NCBI GenBank assembly: GCA_000724175.1
Contig: JPGV01000025.1
Span: 1-64,000, forward strand
Origin: [Candidatus Thermochlorobacteriaceae] bacterium GBChlB
Lineage (GTDB): Bacteria > Bacteroidota > Chlorobiia > Chlorobiales > Thermochlorobacteraceae
Direction: 5' to 3'
DNA length: 64,000 bases
The translations under genes were made by a program, and so were the position numbers. The notes under the pieces were generated by a model. It ran no database searches, was not told the origin of the DNA, and saw only the letters and a program-made list of their open reading frames with translations. This document shows positions 8,813 to 19,763 of the stretch, piece after piece. Each line of letters opens with the position of its first letter. Positions within the stretch are counted from its first letter, which is position 1.

Positions 8813-9175
8813 TTATGCGGTTGTAGGTGGGCGAAAAACATCGCTGGAAAATCCTATCAGGAGAGAGGGCGAGTCAACCAAATTGAATGAGCGAGTAGCC
8901 TCGCAAAGAACAAAAAGAACAAAATGGTTTTGAATAAACTCATTGATTTCCGGGAACCGAAGTTCAGACTTGACGACATCGGATTTTTGTATCGGTGCGT
9001 CTTCATCAATCGAGTTGATATGACATTTGCCGTTACACTGGTCGTTCTCTGGATTGACGCAATACTGTTCGGCAATTACATCTTCAAAGGCGAAGTAAAC
9101 ACTCCAAAGAAGAGGGGAACTGTTTGCATAACAAACAAACAGTGCGAGCGTGAGTATGTGAACAAACTGTTTCAC
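8813..9175 (-). CDS. Small exported Cys-rich protein heading the copper operon
   Basis: A 120-residue protein with an N-terminal hydrophobic segment (about residues 4-30), then YFAFEDVIAEQYCVNPENDQ followed by CNGKCH, giving C-x8-C-x3-C-H. It ends in a second hydrophobic stretch and the tail FRPPTTA. From memory, Bacteroidota genomes hold many short proteins of the plan 'YxxxxxIaxxlCxNkxxpxxxCNGKCxL...FhPP', often beside copper or TonB-receptor genes; I know of no formal function. The invariant CNGKCH is a plausible metal site. It lies 200 bp upstream of MbnP on the same strand, so it may be first in the operon or have its own promoter. The intervening 200 bp show no other gene. Confidence 0.7.
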   Translation of the reverse strand: MKQFVHILTLALFVCYANSSPLLWSVYFAFEDVIAEQYCVNPENDQCNGKCHINSIDEDAPIQKSDVVKSELRFPEINEFIQNHFVLFVLCEATRSFNLVDSPSLLIGFSSDVFRPPTTA

Positions 9176-9279
9176 GGAATACTGCTTAGGACTTCGCGGT
9201 CAATCTTTTTGCGACTGGTTTCCATTCCACTAATATACAAAATAGAAACTGCTTCCATGCTGGCGTCAATTGATGAGCG

Positions 9280-9417
9280 ATGCGAATTGGAAATAGCGGA
9301 CCTATCAGCATTATTTCAAAATCAGTCGGCGTTGCGGTCGCGCTGTCGCTGATGGCGCTTTGGACGCTCGCGCCGCTCTTTTTTGGCGCAAAGGGATTTT
9401 TAAAGAGGGATTTCTGA
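9280..9417 (+). pseudogene. Possible remnant or small membrane protein resembling an ABC-2 permease tail
   Basis: A 45-codon open frame (ATG 9280, TGA 9415-9417) encodes one hydrophobic segment (VGVAVALSLMALWTLAPLFF) followed by GAKGFLKRDF. The 'membrane helix then F.(K/R)RD(F/L)' end is what ABC-2 permeases such as NosY or GldF look like, and the ABC permease at 563-1432 ends the same way. Two stop codons lie directly upstream in frame and there is no ribosome-binding site. I read it as a decayed gene end rather than a working gene. It lies in the 268-bp gap between two minus-strand genes that otherwise holds nothing clear. Confidence 0.3.
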
Positions 9418-9443
9418 CTCAAAATCCTAACGACGAAATTTAC

Positions 9444-11618
9444 TCACACATTGAACCAATAACTTACTTTCATCACAATGCCGCGATTGCGAATGCCGAA
9501 CACATTGGTATCGTAGTTGTCGGTATAAACCAAAAATACATCGCTCATTGGCGCAAACCGCCACTGCATACGCGCATTCAAATTCATGTTTTGAATCTGC
9601 GTGTTGTATTGAAGGAATGTCGTGATGAACAAATTTTGCGTCAGCGAAAGATCGAGCGTTGTACCAACGAGCGTCAGTGTCGCGCTCTCGTAAGGGGCAG
9701 GCAAGGTGATGAAGTTCTGTTGCAAGTTCACGCCAATCGAGCCAAACGGCTGAAAGCGATAGGCGGCGCGGGCGAGGTATTGCACGCGACTGCCGTTGAA
9801 ATAGCTGCCGTAGAACGCATCACCGCCGAACGTAAACCGCTCCCGAATGTCGCTGCTGAACCAGCCGCCAATGAGGCGATAGTTGTAATCGCCGATGGGC
9901 AGAGGCGTGCGGTTGCGTCCCGTCGCGTCGAAGGGCGCGGTCAATCGCGTGAAAATGTCGTTGTAAAAAACGCCGGTCTCGACCGTGTTCTGAAAATTGA
10001 AAAAGTAAGCCACTTCTATCGTGCGGTCGAGCGTTTGCAAAAAGTCCTGCGAGCGATACATATCGCCGCGCATAAACAAGCCGTGATTGTTCAAAACGTC
10101 GGACTGCGGGTAAAAACGATATTCGCCGATGGGTTCAAATCGCCACACGCCTTTGCGCGGCACGAACCCGACTTCGGGATTGTAGTTCTGCCCGATGAAC
10201 TCGTGATTCCACTCCAAACGAAATTCCGGCTGGTCGTAACGCAAAAAAAGCGCAGTCGCGTATTGAGAAGGTGTCGAGACGGGGGTGAAGTTGTGGTGGT
10301 AAAAAAGTTTGCCGAGCCAGCGGCTATCGTCAGAAATGAAATTGAAGTCCACGCCAGCGACGCGGTTGAAATTGTTGCCATCGACGCCGCCGAAATTGTT
10401 GCCTTGTCGATTGACGAAAATTGCCGAGATGTTCGAGCGCGCCAAAACCTGACGCTGCACGACCGCCACCGAGTAATTATTGCCCTTGTAGTTCAACGCG
10501 GCTTTATCGCCTGTTTGCATATTGAGCAGCCCGATGCGCCAGTCTTTATCGAGGTTGCCGCTCAGCCGCGCGCCTGCAATGATTGGAATTTGTTGTCCGT
10601 TGGAAAGCCCAATTTGGCGCGAGAAAAACGGGCGAATCCGCGAGAAGCCAAAGCTGGCAAACAGATCGGCGTTCTCTAAAAAAAACTGTCGCTGTTCGGG
10701 AAAAAAAATGCTGAACCGGTCGAGGTTGGTTACTTGGCGATCGACATTGACTTGCGAGAAGTCAGGGTTAAGCGTTACATCTAAATTAAGCGACGGCGTA
10801 ACGGCGAATTTAATGTCGCCGCCCGCATTGAAGGTTGCGTTTGGAAAATTTCGGTTCAAATAGTCGGCGCTGTTGCTGCCGATGGTGTAGGGAATGAGCG
10901 AGATATTCGCGCCGGCGCTTTTCGGCGGTTCGTCCCACACGAGCGTCCCCATATAGGCGAGGTTCAACACGAAAAAGTTTCGAGGAATCGGAATCCACGA
11001 CGAGCGCTCGTTTTGTTTGAGATTGTTCCGCGCGAAATTGATGCGCCACTCCGAGCCGTTGCTGTTGAAGCGAAGCGTGTTGAACGGAATTGCCATCTCT
11101 GCAATCCATTTGCCCGGCTCAATGCGCGTTTCGGAAATCCACTTGTTGTCCCAATTGAGCGAGACATTGTCTCCGTTGGCGATTAAGCCTTCGCCCTGTG
11201 CGCCGACTGGGCTGACGCGAAACGTGAAGCCCGATGTTTTGTTATTGAGCGCATCAATATAAACGCTGAAATTATCGCTCTCGTTGAAACTAAAATCGCG
11301 CCGAAGCGATTGGACGATGAACTCTTGTTCGTCGTCGTAACAAACGGCGGCGATGTAAAGATGGCTCTCGTCGTAGGTTACAAACGCTTCGGTTTTGGAG
11401 CGGGCGAGCGAGGTGTCGAACGGAAAATTTTGAAAAAAATCTTTGGCGGCGTCTGCCTCGCGCCACGACGTTTCATCGAGCTTGCCGTCGATGATGATTT
11501 TATCCGACGCGCGTTTCAGGCGCAAGCGGTAGGTCGCGCTCGAGTCGAGCGGTCTTGCCCAAAGCACCGACGACGTAACCCACATTAGAAAAAGAAAAAC
11601 GGTAACTGAGCGCATCAT
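9444..11618 (-). CDS. DUF5916 protein: CBM9-like domain plus outer-membrane-like region
   Basis: A 724-residue exported protein (signal peptide to about WARPLD). Residues about 35-230 match the family 9 carbohydrate-binding-like domain that opens DUF5916 proteins: IIIDGKLDETSWREADAAKDF, then FVTYDESHLYIAAVCYDD, SDNFSVYIDALNNKTSGFTF and MAIPFNTLRF. The following several hundred residues are rich in alternating aromatic strands (NLDVTLNPDFSQVNVD, FFPEQRQFFLENADLF) and end in GIVMKVSYWFNV, consistent with a beta-barrel. Members are widespread in Bacteroidota and related phyla; their function is not established. The gene stands alone, divergent from the J-domain gene with 252 bp between them. Confidence 0.85.
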   Translation of the reverse strand: MMRSVTVFLFLMWVTSSVLWARPLDSSATYRLRLKRASDKIIIDGKLDETSWREADAAKDFFQNFPFDTSLARSKTEAFVTYDESHLYIAAVCYDDEQEFIVQSLRRDFSFNESDNFSVYIDALNNKTSGFTFRVSPVGAQGEGLIANGDNVSLNWDNKWISETRIEPGKWIAEMAIPFNTLRFNSNGSEWRINFARNNLKQNERSSWIPIPRNFFVLNLAYMGTLVWDEPPKSAGANISLIPYTIGSNSADYLNRNFPNATFNAGGDIKFAVTPSLNLDVTLNPDFSQVNVDRQVTNLDRFSIFFPEQRQFFLENADLFASFGFSRIRPFFSRQIGLSNGQQIPIIAGARLSGNLDKDWRIGLLNMQTGDKAALNYKGNNYSVAVVQRQVLARSNISAIFVNRQGNNFGGVDGNNFNRVAGVDFNFISDDSRWLGKLFYHHNFTPVSTPSQYATALFLRYDQPEFRLEWNHEFIGQNYNPEVGFVPRKGVWRFEPIGEYRFYPQSDVLNNHGLFMRGDMYRSQDFLQTLDRTIEVAYFFNFQNTVETGVFYNDIFTRLTAPFDATGRNRTPLPIGDYNYRLIGGWFSSDIRERFTFGGDAFYGSYFNGSRVQYLARAAYRFQPFGSIGVNLQQNFITLPAPYESATLTLVGTTLDLSLTQNLFITTFLQYNTQIQNMNLNARMQWRFAPMSDVFLVYTDNYDTNVFGIRNRGIVMKVSYWFNV

Positions 11619-11870
11619 AAAAAGCGAGTTGAAGGCGAAATCGCCGTTGAAACCGTGTCGGTGTCTGAGCGGGCGTCAAATCGTGTTGGAACATGGAGAG
11701 CATGCAAAACAGTTGAAAGATGCACGTTTGCGCTTCCCACTATCACGATGAAAACAAGGATTATTTGACCGACGCTTTTAAAAAAGCGGAAAATGCGTAT
11801 TTTAACGAACCTCTTTGACAAAAGTTTTCGTAGTAACAAAAAACTTTCTCTGTAAAAGCCCTGTCAAGTT

Positions 11871-12347
11871 ATGAGCGTCTTGTCGAGACTCATTCGCGTG
11901 TTGAAAGCTTATACGACCGTGCGCGGCGGCGCAGTGGATTTATCGGATACGCGCTGGGAGGACTTGCTCAAAGAAGCGGAGCGGCAATATAACCGCGCCC
12001 GAAAAAAAGCGTCGGAAGAGTTCAACGCGAGAAGGTCGTCGCAGCACAGCTACCAAAAAAAATCCTACCAAAACAGCGGCTACTCGTCCTACTCGAATTC
12101 GTCGTCTTCAACCTCAAGTTATCAGACCAGCAAAGACGCTAAACTTGCGGGCTACTACGCCAATCTCGAGGCGCCCTATGGCTCAGATTTGGAGACTGTG
12201 CGGCAAGCTTGGCGCAAGATGGTCGCAAAGTATCATCCCGATAAATTTTCGAGCGACCCTGAAAAACAAAAAATCGCTACTGAACTGACCAAAGGCATTA
12301 ATCATGCTTACGAAGAATTATCCAAACATTTAAAGCAATCATTGTAA
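11871..12347 (+). CDS. J-domain protein
   Basis: A 158-residue protein. The C-terminal half (about 95-158) is a J-domain: LEAPYGSDLETVRQAWRKMVAKYHPDKFSSD, with the HPD tripeptide, and then INHAYEELSKHL. The middle is a low-complexity linker rich in serine, tyrosine and glutamine (about 55-85), and the N-terminus is short and basic. It lacks the G/F and zinc-finger regions of DnaJ, so it is a class C co-chaperone that recruits and stimulates a Hsp70. It is first of three co-oriented genes with YbjN-like and PspA-like proteins, 33 bp from the next. In this setting it may serve PspA turnover or disassembly; that is inference. Confidence 0.88.
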   Translation: MSVLSRLIRVLKAYTTVRGGAVDLSDTRWEDLLKEAERQYNRARKKASEEFNARRSSQHSYQKKSYQNSGYSSYSNSSSSTSSYQTSKDAKLAGYYANLEAPYGSDLETVRQAWRKMVAKYHPDKFSSDPEKQKIATELTKGINHAYEELSKHLKQSL

Positions 12348-12380
12348 CAACTACAACTTAAAACCATAGGAGAACATGCC

Positions 12381-12776
12381 ATGGCAGCACATTTTGACAA
12401 AGTTAAAAATTACCTCTTGGACATGGATTTGAAGATTGTCAAAGAGGACGAGGCAGCGGAACTTGTCGTTGTCGAAGATGAAGAATACGGTATTAAAAAT
12501 CTCGTTGTCGATTGCGAAAACCCAATCGTTATTTTGGAGCAACTGATTATGCCGGTTGCGAATGAAAGCATGGAGCTTTACAAACGGCTGCTGCAAATGA
12601 ACCGCACGCTGGTTCACGGCGCGTTTGTGTTGAGCGAAGACGGCAAAAATATCATTTTCCGAGATACACTGCAGCTCGAAAATCTCGATGCCAATGAACT
12701 GCAAGCGTCGGTCGAGGCGCTCTCGCTCGCAATGGCGGAGCATAGTGCGGAACTCTTGAAATTTGCAAAGAACTAA
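12381..12776 (+). CDS. YbjN-like / secretion-chaperone-fold protein
   Basis: A 131-residue acidic, soluble protein. The pattern (FDKVKNYLLDMDLKIVKEDEAAELVVVEDEE, then LVVDCENPIVILEQLIMPV, MELYKRLLQMNR, HGAFVLSEDGKNIIFRDTL and a C-terminal helix AEHSAELLKFAKN) is that of YbjN / Tir-chaperone-like alpha-beta proteins. A good ribosome-binding site (AGGAG) lies 8 nt before ATG 12381. It sits between a J-domain gene and a pspA-like gene, an arrangement I recall for YbjN-like proteins in other bacteria. No enzyme motif is visible; a chaperone or adaptor role for PspA is inferred. Confidence 0.72.
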   Translation: MAAHFDKVKNYLLDMDLKIVKEDEAAELVVVEDEEYGIKNLVVDCENPIVILEQLIMPVANESMELYKRLLQMNRTLVHGAFVLSEDGKNIIFRDTLQLENLDANELQASVEALSLAMAEHSAELLKFAKN

Positions 12777-12803
12777 CAACATAAATTTGGAGGGCAAAAA
12801 ATT

Positions 12804-13544
12804 ATGGCTGGTCTGTTTAGAAGAATTTTCAGGGTGGCGCAGTCGGAGGCGCATTCGGTGGTCGATAAGCTCGAAGACCCGATTAAAATGACCGAACAAG
12901 GCATTCGTGAATTGCGTGAAGACTTGGCGAAGTCAATTCAAGCGTTGGCGCAGGTCAAAGCCGTTACGGTGCGCTTGAAGAAAGACGGCGAAGCGCAGCA
13001 GTTGCAAGCGGCGGAATACGAGCGCAAGGCAATGGCACTGTTGCAACGCGCTCAAAAAGGCGATATCGATATGGCAGAAGCCGAGCGACTTGCAACCGAA
13101 GCCTTAAACAAAAAAGAAGAGTTTGCTCAACGCGGCGCTCAACTTCTGAGCGACTATCAGAAGCAGCAAAAGCTCACCGACGATTTGCAAGCCAAAGTGC
13201 AAAAGTTGCAATCGACCATTACGCGCTACGAGAACGAAATGGTGACGCTGAAAGGTCGCGCCCGTGCTGCCGAAGCGACAAAGAAAATCAATCAACAGCT
13301 CTCTGGCGTCGATTCCTCTGGCACGGTCGCAATGCTTGAAAAAATGAAAGACCGCGTCAATCAAACCGAAGCCGAAGCCGAAGCCTACGGACAAATCGCT
13401 GATGCAACGACGAGCGTCGACGATCAAATCAACAAAGCGCTTTCCGCACCGTCCGCCTCTTCGACGTCTGATTCGCTCTTGGAGTTGAAGCGCAAAATGG
13501 GAATGTTGCCGCCTGCCGACGCGCCAAAGCCCGCTGACGCATAA
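12804..13544 (+). CDS. PspA/IM30 (Vipp1) family envelope-stress protein
   Basis: A 246-residue, almost wholly alpha-helical protein. The start LFRRIFRVAQSEAHSVVDKLEDPIKMTEQGIREL is the conserved amphipathic N-terminus and helix 1 of PspA, where MxxxIxELxxDLxK follows. Long coiled-coil segments rich in Q/A/K/E cover about residues 30-190. A proline/alanine-rich tail (about 215-246) contains LKRKMGMLPPAD, similar to the ends of bacterial PspA homologues. The family is ESCRT-III-like and forms rings or rods on damaged inner membrane. A strong Shine-Dalgarno (GGAGGG) precedes ATG 12804. It ends the three-gene operon and faces metH across a terminator. Confidence 0.88.
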   Translation: MAGLFRRIFRVAQSEAHSVVDKLEDPIKMTEQGIRELREDLAKSIQALAQVKAVTVRLKKDGEAQQLQAAEYERKAMALLQRAQKGDIDMAEAERLATEALNKKEEFAQRGAQLLSDYQKQQKLTDDLQAKVQKLQSTITRYENEMVTLKGRARAAEATKKINQQLSGVDSSGTVAMLEKMKDRVNQTEAEAEAYGQIADATTSVDDQINKALSAPSASSTSDSLLELKRKMGMLPPADAPKPADA

Positions 13545-13570
13545 CCATAACTCAATGTGAATAGAAAACA

Positions 13571-13597
13571 AAACGGGCGGAGGTGTTCCGCCCGTTT
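13571..13597. terminator. Bidirectional intrinsic terminator between pspA-like gene and metH
   Basis: AAACGGGCGG (13571-13580) and CCGCCCGTTT (13588-13597) form a perfect 10-bp stem with loop AGGTGTT. Read on the minus strand, the stem is followed by a U-rich tract (complement of 13560-13570), which suits termination of metH. Read on the plus strand, the tract after the stem is weaker. It serves two convergent genes. Confidence 0.85.
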
Positions 13598-13625
13598 GAG
13601 TTGACCTTTTGGCGATGGAGGACAG

Positions 13626-17510
<3,885 letters not shown>

Positions 17511-17560
17511 ATCGTTAAGTTTGATGTTGGACTGCAAAATCAATCACGATGGCTCGAAAC

Positions 17561-17586
17561 AAAAAAGCCTCTCCGATGGAAAGGCT
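17561..17586 (-). terminator. Intrinsic terminator 50 nt upstream of the metH start
   Basis: On the minus strand, AGCCUUUCC and GGAGAGGCU form a nine-pair stem (one G-U) with loop AUC, followed by six U residues (complement of 17561-17566). It lies between the leader structure and the metH start codon, so it would stop transcription before the gene unless disrupted. No comparable U-run exists on the plus strand, so it is not aimed at the divergent fdhD-like gene. Confidence 0.8.
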
Positions 17587-17675
17587 GTCGTGCGGCGTTA
17601 CAAAATTTTGGACACGACTCCGTTTCGGAACTCTCTTCGGAAAGCGCCGTTCCCGAAGCCTCTGATGCCGTGTCC
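17561..17675 (-). ncRNA. Structured 5' leader of metH, candidate riboswitch with terminator
   Basis: On the minus strand, three helices form a closed three-way junction: P1 (17667-17675 with 17610-17618, nine pairs, GGACACGGC with GTCGTGTCC), P2 (17650-17658 with 17635-17643, nine pairs, loop CGGCGC) and P3 (17619-17629, UCCG-AAA-CGGA). About 25 nt later comes the terminator at 17561-17586. The heptamer AGAGGCU occurs both at the foot of P2 (17657-17663) and in the terminator's 3' arm (17566-17572), so the terminator's 5' arm can pair with either: the layout of an attenuator. It does not show the B12 box of cobalamin riboswitches or the SAM-I core. A ligand such as SAM, SAH or cobalamin is guesswork from the gene it controls. 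Confidence 0.6.
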
Positions 17676-17888
17676 ATACCTAATGGCGCATCAAAGTAAC
17701 AGCGAATATACGGCGCAAGCAGTAAAGCGCAAAATATCACGGCGAAAAGGTGTAACTGAGGACGAAAGCCCCAACATAACTGCACGCCGCCGTCAAACTG
17801 CCGGCACTTGCAAGCGCAGTTACGCGGAACGAACAATTTCGCAAAAGCGTATTATCTTCACGATTATCAACATCAAAGGAGGCGCAGT

Positions 17889-19250
17889 ATGGCAGACGTT
17901 GTTTCAAGCCGCGGCGTAATCTCAATTCCAATTCAGAAAGTTGTCGGGTCGGGCGTGGTGAACGCCACAGATGCGCTGGCTGTCGAGGAGCCATTGGAAA
18001 TTCGGCTCGGCGTGCAAGGGCAGCGCGACGCCAAACGAGTTTCCGTTACAATGCGCACACCGGGCAACGATGTTGAACTCGCTGTGGGATTTCTCTTCAC
18101 CGAAGGCATCATCAAATATCCAGACGATATTGCCGCTGTGGCGTATGCCGATAAACCCATCGAAGGAAAGCTACATCAAAATGTCATTCGCGTCGATGTC
18201 AACCCATCGGTGAACATCGACGTAAAAAATTTGGAGCGAAATTTTTATACGGCATCAAGTTGCGGTGTGTGCGGCAAGGCGTCGATTGAGGCGATTCACA
18301 CGGGCGCCTGTCCAGTGTTTTCCAAAAACAGCCCGCGCTTCGAGGCAACAACGATTCACGGCATGCCCGAGGCGCTGCGTCAAGCGCAACGTGCATTCGA
18401 CCAAACGGGCGGGCTACATGCTGCTGCACTGTTCGATGCGAGCGGACGATTGATTGCCCTGCGCGAAGATGTCGGTCGGCACAACGCGCTCGATAAGCTC
18501 ATTGGTGCGGCGTTTGTGAACGGCGCGCTGCCGCTTGATAAATTCATCGTGATGGTAAGTGGTCGGGCAAGTTTCGAGTTGGTTCAAAAAGCATTGATGG
18601 CGGGCGTCCCTGCGCTGGCAGCGGTCGGCGCTCCATCGAGCCTTGCGGCAGAACTCGCCGATGATTTCGATATGACGCTCTTGGGCTTTGTGCGTAACAA
18701 TCGGTTCAACATTTACGCGGGCGCATGGCGAATTAACGCGCAGCCGCTGAACGGCGATGCCTGCGACCTTGTGGTGTATCGTGAACTTACTGCCGACGAT
18801 GTGCAGGGCGTCTTTGAAACAGCGCACGACTCATGGAAAGAAACCTACAAGAACATCTTTACGCCAGCCATGATTGAAGCCATGGTGCGTCGAGACTATT
18901 CGCCCGACGTGCTTATGGGATTGCTGCCGAAAATTGCCTCAGGTGAGATGTTCTTTCGAGTCGCGCTCGTCAATGGCCGAGTTGTAGGGTTTTGCAATTT
19001 CGGCTACTGCGAAAAAGGCATGGAACTTCGGCGAATTTACCTGCGTCCGGCCTACATCGGCAAGGGCGTTGGGAAAAATCTCTTGGAGGCAGGCGAACGG
19101 TTTGCGCGCTCCAAAGGCAACCGAGCCTATTTCTGCTTTGTGCATAAAGACAACGAAGTCGGCAAGCGATTTTATCTGAAAAACGGCTTTACGCACTGCG
19201 ACAATGCCGACAACGGCGACGAGTGGTATATGGAAAAAAGGCTCAACTAA
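17889..19250 (+). CDS. FdhD sulfurtransferase fused to a GNAT acetyltransferase
   Basis: A 453-residue two-domain protein. Residues 1 to about 284 are FdhD, which passes sulfur from a cysteine desulfurase to the molybdenum cofactor of formate dehydrogenases: VEEPLEIRLG, RTPGNDVELAVGFLFTEGII, the redox motif SSCGVCGKAS (C125, C128), REDVGRHNALDKLIG and VSGRASFELVQKA. Residues about 295-453 form a GNAT domain: DVQGVFETAHDSWKETY, then LRRIYLRPAYIGKGVGKNLL with the acetyl-CoA loop, and ending FYLKNGFTHC. FdhD proteins normally end after the first part. ATG 17889 is supported by AAAGGAGG 8 nt upstream. A DUF7009-like gene and a molybdopterin oxidoreductase, the probable client, follow. Confidence 0.9.
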   Translation: MADVVSSRGVISIPIQKVVGSGVVNATDALAVEEPLEIRLGVQGQRDAKRVSVTMRTPGNDVELAVGFLFTEGIIKYPDDIAAVAYADKPIEGKLHQNVIRVDVNPSVNIDVKNLERNFYTASSCGVCGKASIEAIHTGACPVFSKNSPRFEATTIHGMPEALRQAQRAFDQTGGLHAAALFDASGRLIALREDVGRHNALDKLIGAAFVNGALPLDKFIVMVSGRASFELVQKALMAGVPALAAVGAPSSLAAELADDFDMTLLGFVRNNRFNIYAGAWRINAQPLNGDACDLVVYRELTADDVQGVFETAHDSWKETYKNIFTPAMIEAMVRRDYSPDVLMGLLPKIASGEMFFRVALVNGRVVGFCNFGYCEKGMELRRIYLRPAYIGKGVGKNLLEAGERFARSKGNRAYFCFVHKDNEVGKRFYLKNGFTHCDNADNGDEWYMEKRLN

Positions 19251-19344
19251 TCGCGCAGGGATAATTCAGAAATCGTTGAGCGATAGGAAAGCCTGCCAGC
19301 ACCTTTTTCAAAACAAACATTCTCAATTAACAACCTGAACGACA

Positions 19345-19725
19345 ATGAAATTGCGCATCAAAGGAAATTCTATCCGCCTGCGTTTGACGCAACGCGAAGT
19401 CCACGCGTTAGGAAACGGCGAAACGGTTGAAGAGTCAACGCGATTTTCCCAAACGACAACATTTACTTACGCCATTTGCCCAAGTCCGACCAATGCACCC
19501 ATCAGTGCGTCATTTGAACATAATCGGCTATCGGTCAGCATCGCAAGTCAAGCGCTCCGCGAGTGGGCGGAAAATGACGTGGTGGGCTTCGAACACGACC
19601 AGTTTGTCGGCAATGGCGAGACGCTTCGACTGCTTATCGAGAAAGATTTTGCCTGCCTCAAGCCGCGCGTTGGAGAAGACGATGCCGATGCTTATGCTAA
19701 CCCAATGCAGGGACAGAGCTGTTAA
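19345..19725 (+). CDS. DUF7009-like protein associated with a molybdenum enzyme
   Basis: A 126-residue soluble protein beginning MKLRIKGNSIRLRLTQREVHAL and containing FTYAICPSP, SASFEHNRLSVSIASQALREW and LRLLIEKDFACLKPRVGEDDAD. I recognise this pattern (short protein starting 'M(K/R)(I/L)RIKGNSIRLRLT', ending 'LLIEKDFxCLxPRxGEDExDxFPNP') as the family called DUF7009. It lies 94 bp after the FdhD fusion and 38 bp before the oxidoreductase, so all three are likely one operon. Its function is unknown; an accessory role in maturing or binding the oxidoreductase is inferred only from position. Confidence 0.75.
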   Translation: MKLRIKGNSIRLRLTQREVHALGNGETVEESTRFSQTTTFTYAICPSPTNAPISASFEHNRLSVSIASQALREWAENDVVGFEHDQFVGNGETLRLLIEKDFACLKPRVGEDDADAYANPMQGQSC

Positions 19726-19763
19726 CTGTCAATATTTTACCTAACTCAACAGAGCCACGAACC

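Noticed and set aside
8924-9352. Plus-strand 142-codon frame across the small Cys-rich gene
   Set aside because: It is antisense to the exported Cys-rich protein, whose leader and CNGKCH pattern are convincing.
9186-9422. Minus-strand 78-codon frame between the Cys-rich protein and the DUF5916 gene
   Set aside because: No recognisable motif, no start signal, and the opposite strand gives a more sensible membrane-helix fragment (9280-9417). I leave the region as largely non-coding.
9360-10679. Long plus-strand open frame of 439 codons opposite the DUF5916 gene
   Set aside because: It is antisense to a well-supported protein, is rich in basic residues with no recognisable domain, and has no ribosome-binding site. 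It arises from codon bias of the real gene.
17561-17675. Reading the leader RNA as a control element of the divergent FdhD fusion gene
   Set aside because: Only the minus strand has a U-run after the terminator stem, and its distance to metH is right; the plus strand gives no terminator.
17561-17675. Cobalamin riboswitch before metH
   Set aside because: I looked for the conserved B12-box type sequence and the large multi-helix core and did not find them; the region is also too short.
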